From positions 372,001 through 436,000 of the forward strand of contig CANMSL010000001.1 in assembly GCA_947500505.1 (NCBI GenBank): a DNA stretch of 64,000 nucleotides. The letters run 5' to 3'. A program made the translations under genes and the position numbers. Numbering within the stretch: position 1 is the stretch's first letter; every line of letters begins with the position of its first letter. Below, piece by piece: positions 27,289 to 35,805 of this stretch. This DNA comes from an uncultured Aquimarina sp. (GTDB lineage Bacteria; Bacteroidota; Bacteroidia; Flavobacteriales; Flavobacteriaceae). A model generated the notes under the pieces. It ran no database searches and had not been told where the DNA came from. It saw only the letters and a list, made by a program, of their open reading frames with translations.

Positions 27289-27672
27289 TCAATTCTGGAT
27301 GTCCTCCTCACCTTTGGGTAACTCGATCATTGGATCCCAGAATAATTTTTCAAAATCTTGTATTTGATTATCAACTATCTCTACTCCTTCATTTTCCAGA
27401 AGTTGTTGCATTAAATTTGTTCCCTGAAAATGGTGCTTCCCGGTTAGTATTCCCTTTCTGTTTACAACACGATGTGCAGGAACATCTTCTTCTTTACCAG
27501 ATGCATTCATAGCCCAGCCTACCATTCGGGCACTTCTTGCTGCCCCAAGATGTTTTGCAATAGCACCGTAAGAAGTAACTCTACCATATGGAATTAGTTT
27601 TGCAACTAGGTAGACTCTTTCAAAAAAGTTGATGTCCGACTCAGATCTGGTATCTTTATGCTTATCCTTCAT
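27289..27672 (-). CDS. Alkyltransferase-like (ATL) DNA repair protein, Ala in place of the MGMT cysteine
   Basis: The 127-aa protein aligns by eye with the DNA-binding domain of O6-methylguanine methyltransferases: FFERVYLVAKLIPYGRVTSYG, the arginine-finger helix GAARSARMVGWAMN, and the active-site motif. Where true enzymes have PCHR this protein has PAHR (65-68), so it cannot accept an alkyl group on Cys. ATL proteins bind O6-alkylguanine and hand it to nucleotide excision repair. Its 5' end overlaps the upstream LysE gene by 11 bp, so the two are probably co-transcribed. The stop is about 40 bp from the window's chitin-locus boundary region, with no terminator seen. Confidence 0.9.
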   Translation of the reverse strand: MKDKHKDTRSESDINFFERVYLVAKLIPYGRVTSYGAIAKHLGAARSARMVGWAMNASGKEEDVPAHRVVNRKGILTGKHHFQGTNLMQQLLENEGVEIVDNQIQDFEKLFWDPMIELPKGEEDIQN

Positions 27673-28297
27673 CCCAGGTATAAATAATTCTCGCTAGAGT
27701 TAGCATGACTAAAATCAACATCAATATTCCCATAAAATAATTCGAGTACTTTGTGATTGATGCTGTTTTCTTTTCTATCTTAAGAAACGACAATACATAA
27801 AAATATAAAGTCGCAAAAGTCCCTGTTCCGGCAGCAAAACCAAATGATATAATCCTTAGGGCGTCATATTCTATTTTACCGCTCACACTCATTGCAGCTG
27901 CAATCGTACAAAAGTAAGGTATTGGTAAAACATTAATTACTGACATCATAACTCCTTTAAATAAACTACGAGACCCTGCGTGTTTATAGACTTTGATTTT
28001 GGTCCTTCTTTGTTTTGCTTTTACAAAAAAATAAATTGCCATCAGAAAAAATATTACTGCTCCTGTTCTGAGTAGCATATTTTTTACATATGGATTAAAA
28101 AAGATATATTTTGCCAATAAAATTGCCAATAAAGCTTGTATAAAAACAACTATAGAAGCACCTATGGCAACCAGAATCCCATTTTTCTTGCCTCTCTCTA
28201 AACAGGTTTTAGCCACTGTCATATTTATTAATCCCGGAGGAATCACTCCGACTAAGGCTGCAAAGAAAGTTACAAGAAAAAGTTTAGTAGTTTCCAA
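27662..28297 (-). CDS. LysE-family exporter
   Basis: The protein (211 aa) has six hydrophobic helices. The first segment (LFLVTFFAALVGVIPPGLINMTVAKTCLERG) is the LysE-family signature region, and a Lys/Arg-rich loop follows helix 3 (KAKQRRTKIKVYKHAG). Members export amino acids or related small molecules; the substrate cannot be read here. It lies 13 bp downstream of trmB and overlaps the ATL gene by 11 bp, suggesting a trmB-lysE-atl transcript. Confidence 0.85.
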   Translation of the reverse strand: METTKLFLVTFFAALVGVIPPGLINMTVAKTCLERGKKNGILVAIGASIVVFIQALLAILLAKYIFFNPYVKNMLLRTGAVIFFLMAIYFFVKAKQRRTKIKVYKHAGSRSLFKGVMMSVINVLPIPYFCTIAAAMSVSGKIEYDALRIISFGFAAGTGTFATLYFYVLSFLKIEKKTASITKYSNYFMGILMLILVMLTLARIIYTWDEG

Positions 28298-28310
28298 ATC
28301 GATGATGCAA

Positions 28311-28985
28311 TTATTTGATTTTAAACTGTATATATGTTATAGGTTTATTTTTTTCCAAATATTGTTTTTCATAAAAAGTTTGAATAGACGTTACCACTTC
28401 AGGTGAGCCTTCTTGATGATATACATTGTGGTTGGCATATAAGACTTTGTGACCTTCTCCGTGCAATAATCCTAATGTATATCCGTGCATAAATTCACTA
28501 TCGGTTTTAAGGTGTACAATGCCGTCAGGTTTAAGAATTTGTTTATAACGCTGCAGGAACTCATGATTGGTCATTCTATGCTTTGTTCGTTTATATTTGA
28601 TTTGCGGATCTGGAAATGTAATCCATATCTCATCAATTTCGCTAGTAGCAAACACATGTTCTACCAGTTCTATCTGAGTTCGAATAAAACCAACATTCTT
28701 CATATCTTGCTCGATAGCCGTCTTGGCACCTCGCCAGAAACGAGCTCCTTTTATATCAATTCCTATAAAATTCTTATCAGGATACTTTTGTGCTAATCCC
28801 AATGTATACTCTCCCTTTCCACATCCTAACTCCAAGACTATGGGATTTTGATTTTTGAAAAATTTTTCTCCCCATTTTCCTCTAAATCCCAGAGAATTGT
28901 TCAATACCTCATCTCTTGTAGGTTCTACTACATTCAGAAAAGTTTTATTCTCATTAAAACGTTTTAATTTGTTCTTGCTCCCCAC
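28311..28985 (-). CDS. trmB: tRNA (guanine-N7-)-methyltransferase
   Basis: The protein (224 aa, normal length) carries the SAM-binding motif VLELGCGKGEYTLGLA, then FIGIDIKGARFWRGAKTA and the family motif ITFPDPQIKYKRTKHRMTN. TrmB methylates G46 in the variable loop of tRNAs and acts in the cytoplasm. The start ATG at 28985 gives the expected flavobacterial N-terminus (MGSKNKLKRFNENKTFLNV). It heads a probable three-gene transcript with the LysE exporter and the ATL gene. Confidence 0.95.
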   Translation of the reverse strand: MGSKNKLKRFNENKTFLNVVEPTRDEVLNNSLGFRGKWGEKFFKNQNPIVLELGCGKGEYTLGLAQKYPDKNFIGIDIKGARFWRGAKTAIEQDMKNVGFIRTQIELVEHVFATSEIDEIWITFPDPQIKYKRTKHRMTNHEFLQRYKQILKPDGIVHLKTDSEFMHGYTLGLLHGEGHKVLYANHNVYHQEGSPEVVTSIQTFYEKQYLEKNKPITYIQFKIK

Positions 28986-29245
28986 CTGTTTATTGACTTC
29001 TATATGTATTTGACTCTTAAATTGATATTATGTTACATCTTGATTCTGAATTATTAATTCATTAGAAATAATTTGTGATCAACAGTTTCAAAAAGGTATA
29101 ACAACTAAATGGATTTCAATTGGTAATTGGATTCGTTTAGTTAAACATAATTTTTTGGTAAAATTAAGGAAATATATACTTAGAAAAATACTATTAATTT
29201 TAAAATTACACAAAGTGTGTGATTAAATTATTAATATAAAAACAA

Positions 29246-30307
29246 TTGATTTTGAGTAAAAAAGTACTTGTAGCTCCACTCAATTTGGGGTTGAATTATG
29301 CAACGCGTTGTATCCCTATAATAAATGCTTTAAGAAATGAAAATTTTGAACCTGTGATTGCATCCGACGGTGCAGCGTTAGCCTTTTTGAAAAAAGAATT
29401 TCCTGATCTGAAAACTAAAGTACTTCCTACATATAATATAGAAGATCTAAAAACGAAAAACAACTTCAAGTTAACGATGTTGCTGAATGGGTCTAAAATA
29501 GCTCAGGTAATTGCAATAGAACAAAAAATAACCGAATCTATTATAGAATCAGATGATTATTATGGAATCATTTCAGATAATCGAATGGGGGTAAGACACA
29601 AAAGTATTCCTTCTGTATTTGTGACTCATCAGCTTAAAATTTTAAGCAGAAAAACAACTTCTGTCATCAATAAATTTTATCATAAACATATTAAAAAATT
29701 TGATGTATGCTGGGTTCCTGATATGGCCGATAATCCTAATTTAAGTGGTGAGCTTGGTCATCCTAAACGTAACAATATGCCGGTGACTTACCTTGGACCT
29801 ATAAGCCGATTTAGTTATCAAAACTTGCCAAAAAAGTATGATGTTTTGGTATTATTATCCGGACCAGAACCTCAACGAACCGTTTTGGAAAAAAAGTTGC
29901 TACAGGAATTTGAACGCAGTGAGAAAAAAATTGCTCTGGTAAGAGATCTCATTGAAGGTAATCAAACAACCTTAATTAAAAATAATATAACCATACATAA
30001 TCATCTAAGCGGTATAGCTTTACAAAATGCTATCAATAGTAGTAATATTATAATTTCAAGATCAGGATATACTACGGTAATGGATCTAGCCAAGTTAAAG
30101 AAAAAAGCATTTTTTATACCCTCTCCAGGGCAATTCGAGGAAGAATACCTAGCAGAACGCCTTACAAGTAATAAATTAGCTCCAAGTTGTAAGCAGAGTG
30201 ATTTTACATTAAAAAAGTTATATAACCTTAATAATTATAAAGGATTAAGTGGTTTTAGTACCGACATCGACTACAGGGAACTTTTTCACTTTTTCCAATG
30301 TAAATGA
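29246..30307 (+). CDS. MurG-like (GT-B) glycosyltransferase
   Basis: No ATG fits this 353-codon frame. An in-frame stop lies 9 bp before TTG 29246, and a second TTG at 29252 gives the more natural start MSKKVLVAPLNLGLNYATR, so I favour 29252. The N-terminal half has a GT-B nucleoside-free domain (VIASDGAALAFLKKEFP). The C-terminal half has the glycosyltransferase 28-like donor site (VLVLLSGPEPQRTVLE; IIISRSGYTTVMDLAKLKK; PSPGQFEEEYLAERL). Acceptor and donor are unknown, and it is not MurG itself (context and length differ). The last 63 bp overlap the 3' end of the convergent PhoR-like gene. Confidence 0.8.
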   Translation: MILSKKVLVAPLNLGLNYATRCIPIINALRNENFEPVIASDGAALAFLKKEFPDLKTKVLPTYNIEDLKTKNNFKLTMLLNGSKIAQVIAIEQKITESIIESDDYYGIISDNRMGVRHKSIPSVFVTHQLKILSRKTTSVINKFYHKHIKKFDVCWVPDMADNPNLSGELGHPKRNNMPVTYLGPISRFSYQNLPKKYDVLVLLSGPEPQRTVLEKKLLQEFERSEKKIALVRDLIEGNQTTLIKNNITIHNHLSGIALQNAINSSNIIISRSGYTTVMDLAKLKKKAFFIPSPGQFEEEYLAERLTSNKLAPSCKQSDFTLKKLYNLNNYKGLSGFSTDIDYRELFHFFQCK

Positions 30308-31324
30308 AAACTCACTCCCTATCCGGTAATCACTTTCTACGTATATACGCTCACGATGCGCTTCAATAATATGTTTTACGATAGCTAACCCTAGACCTGA
30401 TCCTCCTTCTTTGCGAGATCCGCTTTTATCCACCCTATAAAAACGTTCGAACAACCTAGGGATATGTTCTTGGGCAATACCCTCTCCATTATCAGTTACT
30501 CTGACAATGATTTTATTCTGGATTAAATTCTCGATACTAACCTCTGTTGTACCATCTTCCTTTCCATATTTAATCGAATTAACTATCAAATTAGATAATA
30601 CTTGCTGAATTCTCTCTTTATCCGCGTGAACAATTATTGGGGTTTGATAATTCATGTCAAAAGTTAAAGCAATATTCTTTTTGGCTGCTTTCATTTCGAA
30701 TAAATCAAAAACACTTTGTACGAGTTCTATAATATCAAAATCTGTATAATTTAGATTTAAATCCCCCACTTCCAGTTTGGTAATCATATCCAGGTCTTTG
30801 ACTATATATATAAGCCTTTCTACCCCTTTACTCGTACGACTCAGATATTTTTCTAAAATTTCAGGATCTTTCATAGCACCATCTAAAAGGGTTAATATAT
30901 ATCCCTGCACGGTAAACAATGGCGTCTTTAACTCGTGAGAAACATTACCCATAAATTCTTTTCGGTAATCCTCTCTGACTTTCAAGGTTTCTATTTCGGT
31001 TTTTCTCTTCTGCGCAAATTTTTCAACCTCTTTAATGAGGGTTTTCATATCTGTTGTTACGGGGCTTTCGCCAATTGTATCTACATCGAGCATTTCGATA
31101 TCATCATAAATTTTCCTCACCCTACGATAAATAAATTTCTCAACCCGATATTGAATAATTACAAAAGATATTATGTAGCAAAGAATAATAAAGCTTGCTA
31201 TAAACAGAAAATTCAGTTGACTTTGGACATACAAAAAAACGCTCAATAAGAGCGTTAATACTAACGTTATATATAAAGATGACAGGTACGCGAACCTATA
31301 CGATCTCTTAAAATTTTCTGCCAT
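30245..31324 (-). CDS. phoR: PhoR-like sensor histidine kinase
   Basis: This 359-aa kinase has two closely spaced membrane helices (about 13-33 and 38-58) with almost no periplasmic loop. A linker and DHp helix follow with FMGNVSHELKTPLFTVQGY (His130), then an ATPase domain (LSNLIVNSIKYG N-box; VTDNGEGI; GSGLGLAIVKHII). The short sensor region matches PhoR-type kinases, which read transporter state rather than a periplasmic ligand. It shares one base with the upstream regulator gene and sits beside a PiT phosphate transporter, which supports the phosphate role. Its 3' end overlaps the convergent glycosyltransferase. Confidence 0.88.
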   Translation of the reverse strand: MAENFKRSYRFAYLSSLYITLVLTLLLSVFLYVQSQLNFLFIASFIILCYIISFVIIQYRVEKFIYRRVRKIYDDIEMLDVDTIGESPVTTDMKTLIKEVEKFAQKRKTEIETLKVREDYRKEFMGNVSHELKTPLFTVQGYILTLLDGAMKDPEILEKYLSRTSKGVERLIYIVKDLDMITKLEVGDLNLNYTDFDIIELVQSVFDLFEMKAAKKNIALTFDMNYQTPIIVHADKERIQQVLSNLIVNSIKYGKEDGTTEVSIENLIQNKIIVRVTDNGEGIAQEHIPRLFERFYRVDKSGSRKEGGSGLGLAIVKHIIEAHRERIYVESDYRIGSEFSFTLEKVKKFPVVDVGTKTT

Positions 31325-32007
31325 TATATAACAAACTTATAGCCGACTCCTTTTATGGTTTTAAAACTATCATCACCAAGTTTTTCTCTCAATTTTCGAA
31401 TATGTACATCGATAGTTCTTCCACCTACAATTACCTCATTTCCCCAAACCTTATCTAAAATATCTTCTCTTTTAAAAACCTTACCCGGCTTGGATGCTAA
31501 TAAAGATAATAATTCAAATTCTTTCCTTGGTAGTACAATCTCTTTTTTATCCTTTATTATTTTGTATTCATCCCTATTGATAATGAGGTCTCCCATTTTT
31601 ACAACATCAGCCGAAGAGTTGTCTTCTTTTAATCTACGGAGTAATGCTTTTACCTTGCTCATTAATACCTTTGGTCGAATAGGCTTTGTGATATAGTCAT
31701 CAGCACCGGCATCAAACCCAGCTACCTGGGAGTAATCTTCTCCACGAGCTGTTAAAAAAGTAATAATGGTGTTTTGTAAATCAGGTACTTTTCGAATTTG
31801 CTCACAGGCTTCGATGCCATCCATCTCGGGCATCATTACATCAAGGATAATTAAATGAGGTTTCTTCTTCTTAGCAATTTTAACTGCTTCTGCACCATTC
31901 TCTGCGGTTAAAACATTATATCCTTCTGCTTTTAGATTGTACCCAACAATCTCTAAAATATCAGGTTCATCATCTACAAGCAAGATTGTGATATCCTTTT
32001 TATTCAT
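31324..32007 (-). CDS. phoB: PhoB-like OmpR-family response regulator
   Basis: The 227-aa protein has a receiver domain (1-125) with Asp56 in LIILDVMMPEMDG and an OmpR-type winged helix (about 135-227, VLPRKEFELLSLLASKPGKVFKREDIL; GGRTIDVHIRKLREKLGDDSFKTIKGVGYKFVI). The start codon overlaps nothing upstream. The phoR start overlaps its stop by one base. Repeated TAACA hexamers spaced 11 and 22 bp lie 74-112 bp upstream (32081-32119), suggesting autoregulation. I infer that it controls the adjoining phosphate genes. Confidence 0.88.
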   Translation of the reverse strand: MNKKDITILLVDDEPDILEIVGYNLKAEGYNVLTAENGAEAVKIAKKKKPHLIILDVMMPEMDGIEACEQIRKVPDLQNTIITFLTARGEDYSQVAGFDAGADDYITKPIRPKVLMSKVKALLRRLKEDNSSADVVKMGDLIINRDEYKIIKDKKEIVLPRKEFELLSLLASKPGKVFKREDILDKVWGNEVIVGGRTIDVHIRKLREKLGDDSFKTIKGVGYKFVI

Positions 32008-32080
32008 TCTCTTTTACAATTAGATAACATTCAGGTAAATATAATACATAATTGGAAGTCTACATATTAATACTAACTTG

Positions 32081-32119
32081 GTAACAATAAGCTAACATAA
32101 AGATTTCAAAATCATAACA
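32081..32119 (-). promoter_or_regulatory. Candidate Pho box upstream of phoB
   Basis: On the minus strand, TGTTAT (32119-32114), TGTTAG (32097-32092) and TGTTAC (32086-32081) share one helical face, with spacings of 22 and 11 bp. Spacing in units of 11 bp is the mark of PhoB direct repeats. Confidence 0.5.
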
Positions 32120-32148
32120 TTCAGTTAGTTCAACAGAATATTTTGAAA

Positions 32149-34536
32149 TTAATCCTGATGATCTCTATAAGTTGTTAACAAATTCATAGTAGCTGTTATG
32201 AGATCTTTAGTCTCTGTAAGTAAACCGAAATAAAGTGTTGTATTCTTAGGGCTACTTTCTTCTGTTCTTGTTCGCTCTACTTGTTTATTAATTTTATCGT
32301 TTACTAATGTAAATAGTTCCTGTTTTTCTTCTATAATAAGATTAAGGTTAATAAATTCTCTTCTGTCAAAAATATTCTTAATACTTGAAAAGAACTCCTG
32401 TAATTGATCTTCTATTTCTTTGAGATCTTTGATCTGATTAAATCGTAATTTTTTATGATTATTATTGACGTGTTTATGACTGTTTTTAGAAATATATTCT
32501 AAAGATTGTGTAATATCCTCTAAGTGTCCCAGAATAGAAATATAAAAACTACTTGCTCCAACACTTGATTCATCGAGGTTTTTAATAAAATAGAATATAC
32601 TATCTCTTAACTCCTCTACCTCTCTTTCTAACTTGGCAATTCCTTTTCTGCTCTTTTTTAGAGAGGCCAGATCATATTTGGCTAAACTATCAATCGTATT
32701 ACCGTATATCTTATTACCCCTGCTCACAAAGGATTTAATGTTATCCGCACTTTCTTCGATTACTCCTTGTATGGAACTACTCTCTGATTTTTTGAGACTG
32801 TCCTCAGCCTTATCTGCTCTGGTCTCATTACGATATCTGATAGTATTTCTAACTAACAAAATAATTGCTACAAGTAACAACACACCGGTCATTATAGGTT
32901 GATTAAAATTGATCAAAAATGCTATCAGTGCTGCTGCTAAGAACGCACTGATGGCAGTAAAAAACCACCCTCCAATTACATTTAACACTCCTGCTACTCT
33001 ATATACAGCGCTTTCCGTTCCCCAAGCTCTATCAGCTAAAGAGGTACCCATAGCCACCATAAAAGTGACATAAGTCGTTGATAAAGGAAGTTTCATTGAG
33101 GTTGCTATAGAAATCAATACTCCAGCTACCATTAGATTTACTGCTGCTCTAACCATATCAAATGCAGGAAGGTCTTCTTTTCTGGTAGTGGCTAGAATTG
33201 AAGGTTCCTCAAACTGTCTTTCCGAAAATTTCTTAAAAGATGCTGGAGTAATTGACGACACTACCTCGGCTATGAAAATCGTTCCTCTTACTACACCTCT
33301 CGATAAAAAATTAGGACGAAACTTTTCTTCTCCATCTCCTTGACGAGATAGGTCGATAGAAGTTTTAACAACATTTCTGGCCTTTGCAGAAAACCAAAGT
33401 GTTAAAACCATAATGAGTCCCGCAAATAACAATATCAATGTAGGTGTTTCTGCTTTTCTACTCAGCGAAGACATCAAAAATTCATTGGCGGCTACACCAG
33501 ATGCATTCCAATCCAAATATGATTTATACGCAGCAATAGGAACACCAATAAAATTCACTAAATCATTTCCTGCAAAAGCCAAAGCCAACGCAAAAGTTCC
33601 AACTATAATAATCAACTTATAAATATTAATTTTAAAAATACTCATTACCCCATAAGACATTAGAGATAAAAGTGCAAATCCAGAAGTTACAATTACTAAA
33701 ACATTCGTTTCTAAAAAAGTTCTTAACGTTCTGGAAATAGTACCTTTCTCTGCATCAAAATTATATTTATCACCTTTTGCTGCTATTAATTCCTTTAATG
33801 ATTCATAAGAGCTATCAAAGTGTAAGTTAGCCCAATCTAAAAACCCTAAATTAGTGTCGTTTGATAAAGTATCTACTATCAACTCTGCGTAATTTGTTCC
33901 TTTAATTCCTTTGATAAAAATGAAATAAAGTATAGCTGTTAATGCCACCCCTCCAAACAATGCCCCCATCCATTTTGCTTTATTTTCAAAATTAAAAGAA
34001 AGTAATAACCGAGATATATACTGAACAATCGCACCTATCGAAAATGCAACAATTACCGAAAGTAATATTCCAGTAATAATTTCACCTGCTTTTTTAGTAT
34101 TAATATAATCTCCTAAATCCGCTAAGGAAAGAGATGAATCAGCAGCGATTTTAATTAGAGCAACGCATACCGCCGCTCCTAACAATTCAAATACTATAGA
34201 TACTGTTGTGGAAGTTGGCATACCCAAGGTATTAAAAAAATCAAGAAGTAATATGTCGGTAATCATCACCGCCATAAAGATGATCATAATTTCATCAAAA
34301 TAAAACTCTCCCGGGACAAAGATACCTTTACGAGCCACCTCCATCAAACCACTAGAGAAAATGGCACCTGCAGCTATCCCGATGCTAGCGACAATCATAA
34401 TGGTTCTAAAAGAAATTGCTTTAGAACCAATAGCTGAATTCAAAAAATTAACAGCGTCATTACTCACACCAACAACTAGATCTGCTATAGCTAAAATTGC
34501 CAAAGCAACAATCATTAAAATATAAATGTCGTCCAT
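32149..34536 (-). CDS. PiT-family inorganic phosphate transporter with C-terminal PhoU-like domain
   Basis: The protein (795 aa) is much longer than ordinary PiT carriers. Residues about 1-560 form the permease, with the duplicated PiT signatures VGVSNDAVNFLNSAIGSKA and FAGNDLVNFIGVPIAA near helices 1 and 8, and TSTTVSIVFELLGAA/LSTTYVTFMVAMGTS. From about 580 a soluble helical region of roughly 215 residues follows (SIQGVIEESADNIKSFVSRG; ELRDSIFYFIKNLDESS; LGHLEDITQSLEYISKNSHK) that looks like the PhoU/DUF47 fold. The tail could couple transport to PhoR, as PhoU does. Candidate Pho boxes lie 32-70 bp upstream. Confidence 0.92.
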   Translation of the reverse strand: MDDIYILMIVALAILAIADLVVGVSNDAVNFLNSAIGSKAISFRTIMIVASIGIAAGAIFSSGLMEVARKGIFVPGEFYFDEIMIIFMAVMITDILLLDFFNTLGMPTSTTVSIVFELLGAAVCVALIKIAADSSLSLADLGDYINTKKAGEIITGILLSVIVAFSIGAIVQYISRLLLSFNFENKAKWMGALFGGVALTAILYFIFIKGIKGTNYAELIVDTLSNDTNLGFLDWANLHFDSSYESLKELIAAKGDKYNFDAEKGTISRTLRTFLETNVLVIVTSGFALLSLMSYGVMSIFKINIYKLIIIVGTFALALAFAGNDLVNFIGVPIAAYKSYLDWNASGVAANEFLMSSLSRKAETPTLILLFAGLIMVLTLWFSAKARNVVKTSIDLSRQGDGEEKFRPNFLSRGVVRGTIFIAEVVSSITPASFKKFSERQFEEPSILATTRKEDLPAFDMVRAAVNLMVAGVLISIATSMKLPLSTTYVTFMVAMGTSLADRAWGTESAVYRVAGVLNVIGGWFFTAISAFLAAALIAFLINFNQPIMTGVLLLVAIILLVRNTIRYRNETRADKAEDSLKKSESSSIQGVIEESADNIKSFVSRGNKIYGNTIDSLAKYDLASLKKSRKGIAKLEREVEELRDSIFYFIKNLDESSVGASSFYISILGHLEDITQSLEYISKNSHKHVNNNHKKLRFNQIKDLKEIEDQLQEFFSSIKNIFDRREFINLNLIIEEKQELFTLVNDKINKQVERTRTEESSPKNTTLYFGLLTETKDLITATMNLLTTYRDHQD

Positions 34537-34567
34537 ATTTTTCTTACAATCTTATACATAACAAAAA

Positions 34568-34606
34568 TGTTATTAAAAATCTAGTCGTATGTTATTGAAA
34601 TGTTAT
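34568..34606 (-). promoter_or_regulatory. Candidate Pho box upstream of the PiT transporter
   Basis: ATGTTAT occurs on the plus strand with T at 34568, 34590 and 34601, spacings of 22 and 11 bp. Relative to the gene the hexamers run in the reverse sense (ATAACAT), unlike the phoB array. ATAACA at 34558-34563 also forms an inverted repeat with the first copy. Confidence 0.45.
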
Positions 34607-34973
34607 CTTTTCTGAAGTATTTTATTAGAATTGACCTTTAAATTATTCCTGAATCTACGAAAGTTTTAGGATCAGTTATATTTAAAATCGACTATATAAT
34701 TTATGCTTTCATTCCTCTAAAATTTATTGACTTAAAGAAAGTTGTATTTTTATACAGCTCCTAACCCTGAGCGTTTTCTGAAAGTTTCCAAATAAATCTA
34801 TGTATGTATTATACTATTTACATTGATATGCGTAAAGGCCAATTATCAATAATTGGGTCTAATACTTTAATGCGGTTTTTATGATTTTCCTATTGCAAAA
34901 TTACAGCACAAAAGAATAAATAAAATTTGAAATGTAAAGCAAATTTCTGAAAATCAAACTTTTAAGTTTTCAA
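34607..34973. other. AT-rich intergenic stretch without recognisable features
   Basis: Between the two Pho-box arrays I see no credible reading frame, hairpin or promoter consensus. It may hold the leader of the PiT gene or a small RNA, but nothing in the bases supports a specific call. Confidence 0.4.
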
Positions 34974-35028
34974 TGTTAATTTAATGTTACGTAAATGTTG
35001 CTTAAAAGTAAAATTAATGTTATATTTG
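34974..35028 (+). promoter_or_regulatory. Promoter with four phased Pho-box-like repeats
   Basis: TGTTA or TGTTG begins at 34974, 34985, 34996 and 35018, that is at 0, 11, 22 and 44 bp. The third copy contains the TTG of a -33 element (34998-35000). Twenty bp further comes the -7 element TATATTTG (35021-35028). The gene starts at 35066. This is the clearest regulated promoter in the window. Confidence 0.6.
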
Positions 35029-35065
35029 TAATGTAAATATTAAGAACCCCAATAAACTATATATT

Positions 35066-35428
35066 ATGAAAAATTTACTTTTAATGTTAGCGATTCTTTT
35101 TTCTGGAGTAATAATGGCACAAGATGTAAAGCCTACTTTCGAAAAACAAGGAGACGTAATAAAGGGAACTTTCTATCACGACAATGGAGAAATACGTCAA
35201 CAAGGATTCTATAATAAAGAGGGAAAATTACAAGGCGAATGGAAATCCTATGATAATACAGGTAAGAAAATTTCTATGGGACAATATCAGAATGGAGTTA
35301 AAACTGGTAAATGGTTTTTTTGGGAAAACGAAAAATTATCTGAAGTAAACTACTCTGATAACACCATAGCTTCCGTAACAACTTGGTCTAACAAAAGTGA
35401 TGTAGTTGTCAATTATAACGATAATTAA
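35066..35428 (+). CDS. Secreted MORN/YwqK-type repeat protein (120 aa)
   Basis: A signal peptide (MKNLLLMLAILFSGVIMAQ) precedes a small domain of MORN-like repeats: GTFYHDNGEIRQQGFYNKEGKLQGEW, SYDNTGKKISMGQYQNGVKTGKW and FFWENEKLSEVNYSDN. Repeats of this type are usually annotated as 'YwqK family antitoxin', a label with little functional meaning here. The product is probably periplasmic or secreted. A promoter with phased Pho-box-like hexamers lies directly upstream, so it is a likely phosphate-starvation gene of unknown role. A hairpin terminator follows. Confidence 0.8.
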   Translation: MKNLLLMLAILFSGVIMAQDVKPTFEKQGDVIKGTFYHDNGEIRQQGFYNKEGKLQGEWKSYDNTGKKISMGQYQNGVKTGKWFFWENEKLSEVNYSDNTIASVTTWSNKSDVVVNYNDN

Positions 35429-35448
35429 ATTTTAAAAAAAATCATAGC

Positions 35449-35479
35449 AGAGCATTCATAAGATTATGGATGCTTTTTT
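35449..35479 (+). terminator. Terminator after the MORN-type gene
   Basis: AGCATTCAT pairs with ATGGATGCT (one wobble), followed by a T-run, about 23 bp past the stop. Confidence 0.75.
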
Positions 35480-35805
35480 GTTTAAAAACTTCAAACTTTA
35501 TAAAAAGTAACACGCTACTTTTACATATAAAATTTAAGTATCTTCCTGTCCATCGAAGTTGTCTTCCAATCCCGTTTATGACCTAAATCGATTTTTTAAC
35601 AATAGGTAATCATTAAAATTTTCGTCCTAAACCCTTATTTTTACGGAGCTTTATCAACCGTAATCTCCTCTTTCTTTTGCAAAAATTTTATTGTTTTACA
35701 AAAACAAGTAACAATTAGGTAACATTATAATCACTCTTATTTAATTTTTGAGTAACCTACATTTAACACTCTAACGCGTTCTTTGCACCGAATTTAGAAC
35801 ACGTT
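35480..35805 (+). promoter_or_regulatory. Upstream region of the TonB-dependent receptor with a candidate Pho box
   Basis: GTAACA starts at 35708 and 35719 and GTAACC at 35752, that is at 0, 11 and 44 bp. The orientation matches that seen at the PiT gene relative to transcription. A weak -7-like GTTCTTTG lies at 35778-35785. The rest of this region shows nothing definable. Confidence 0.4.
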
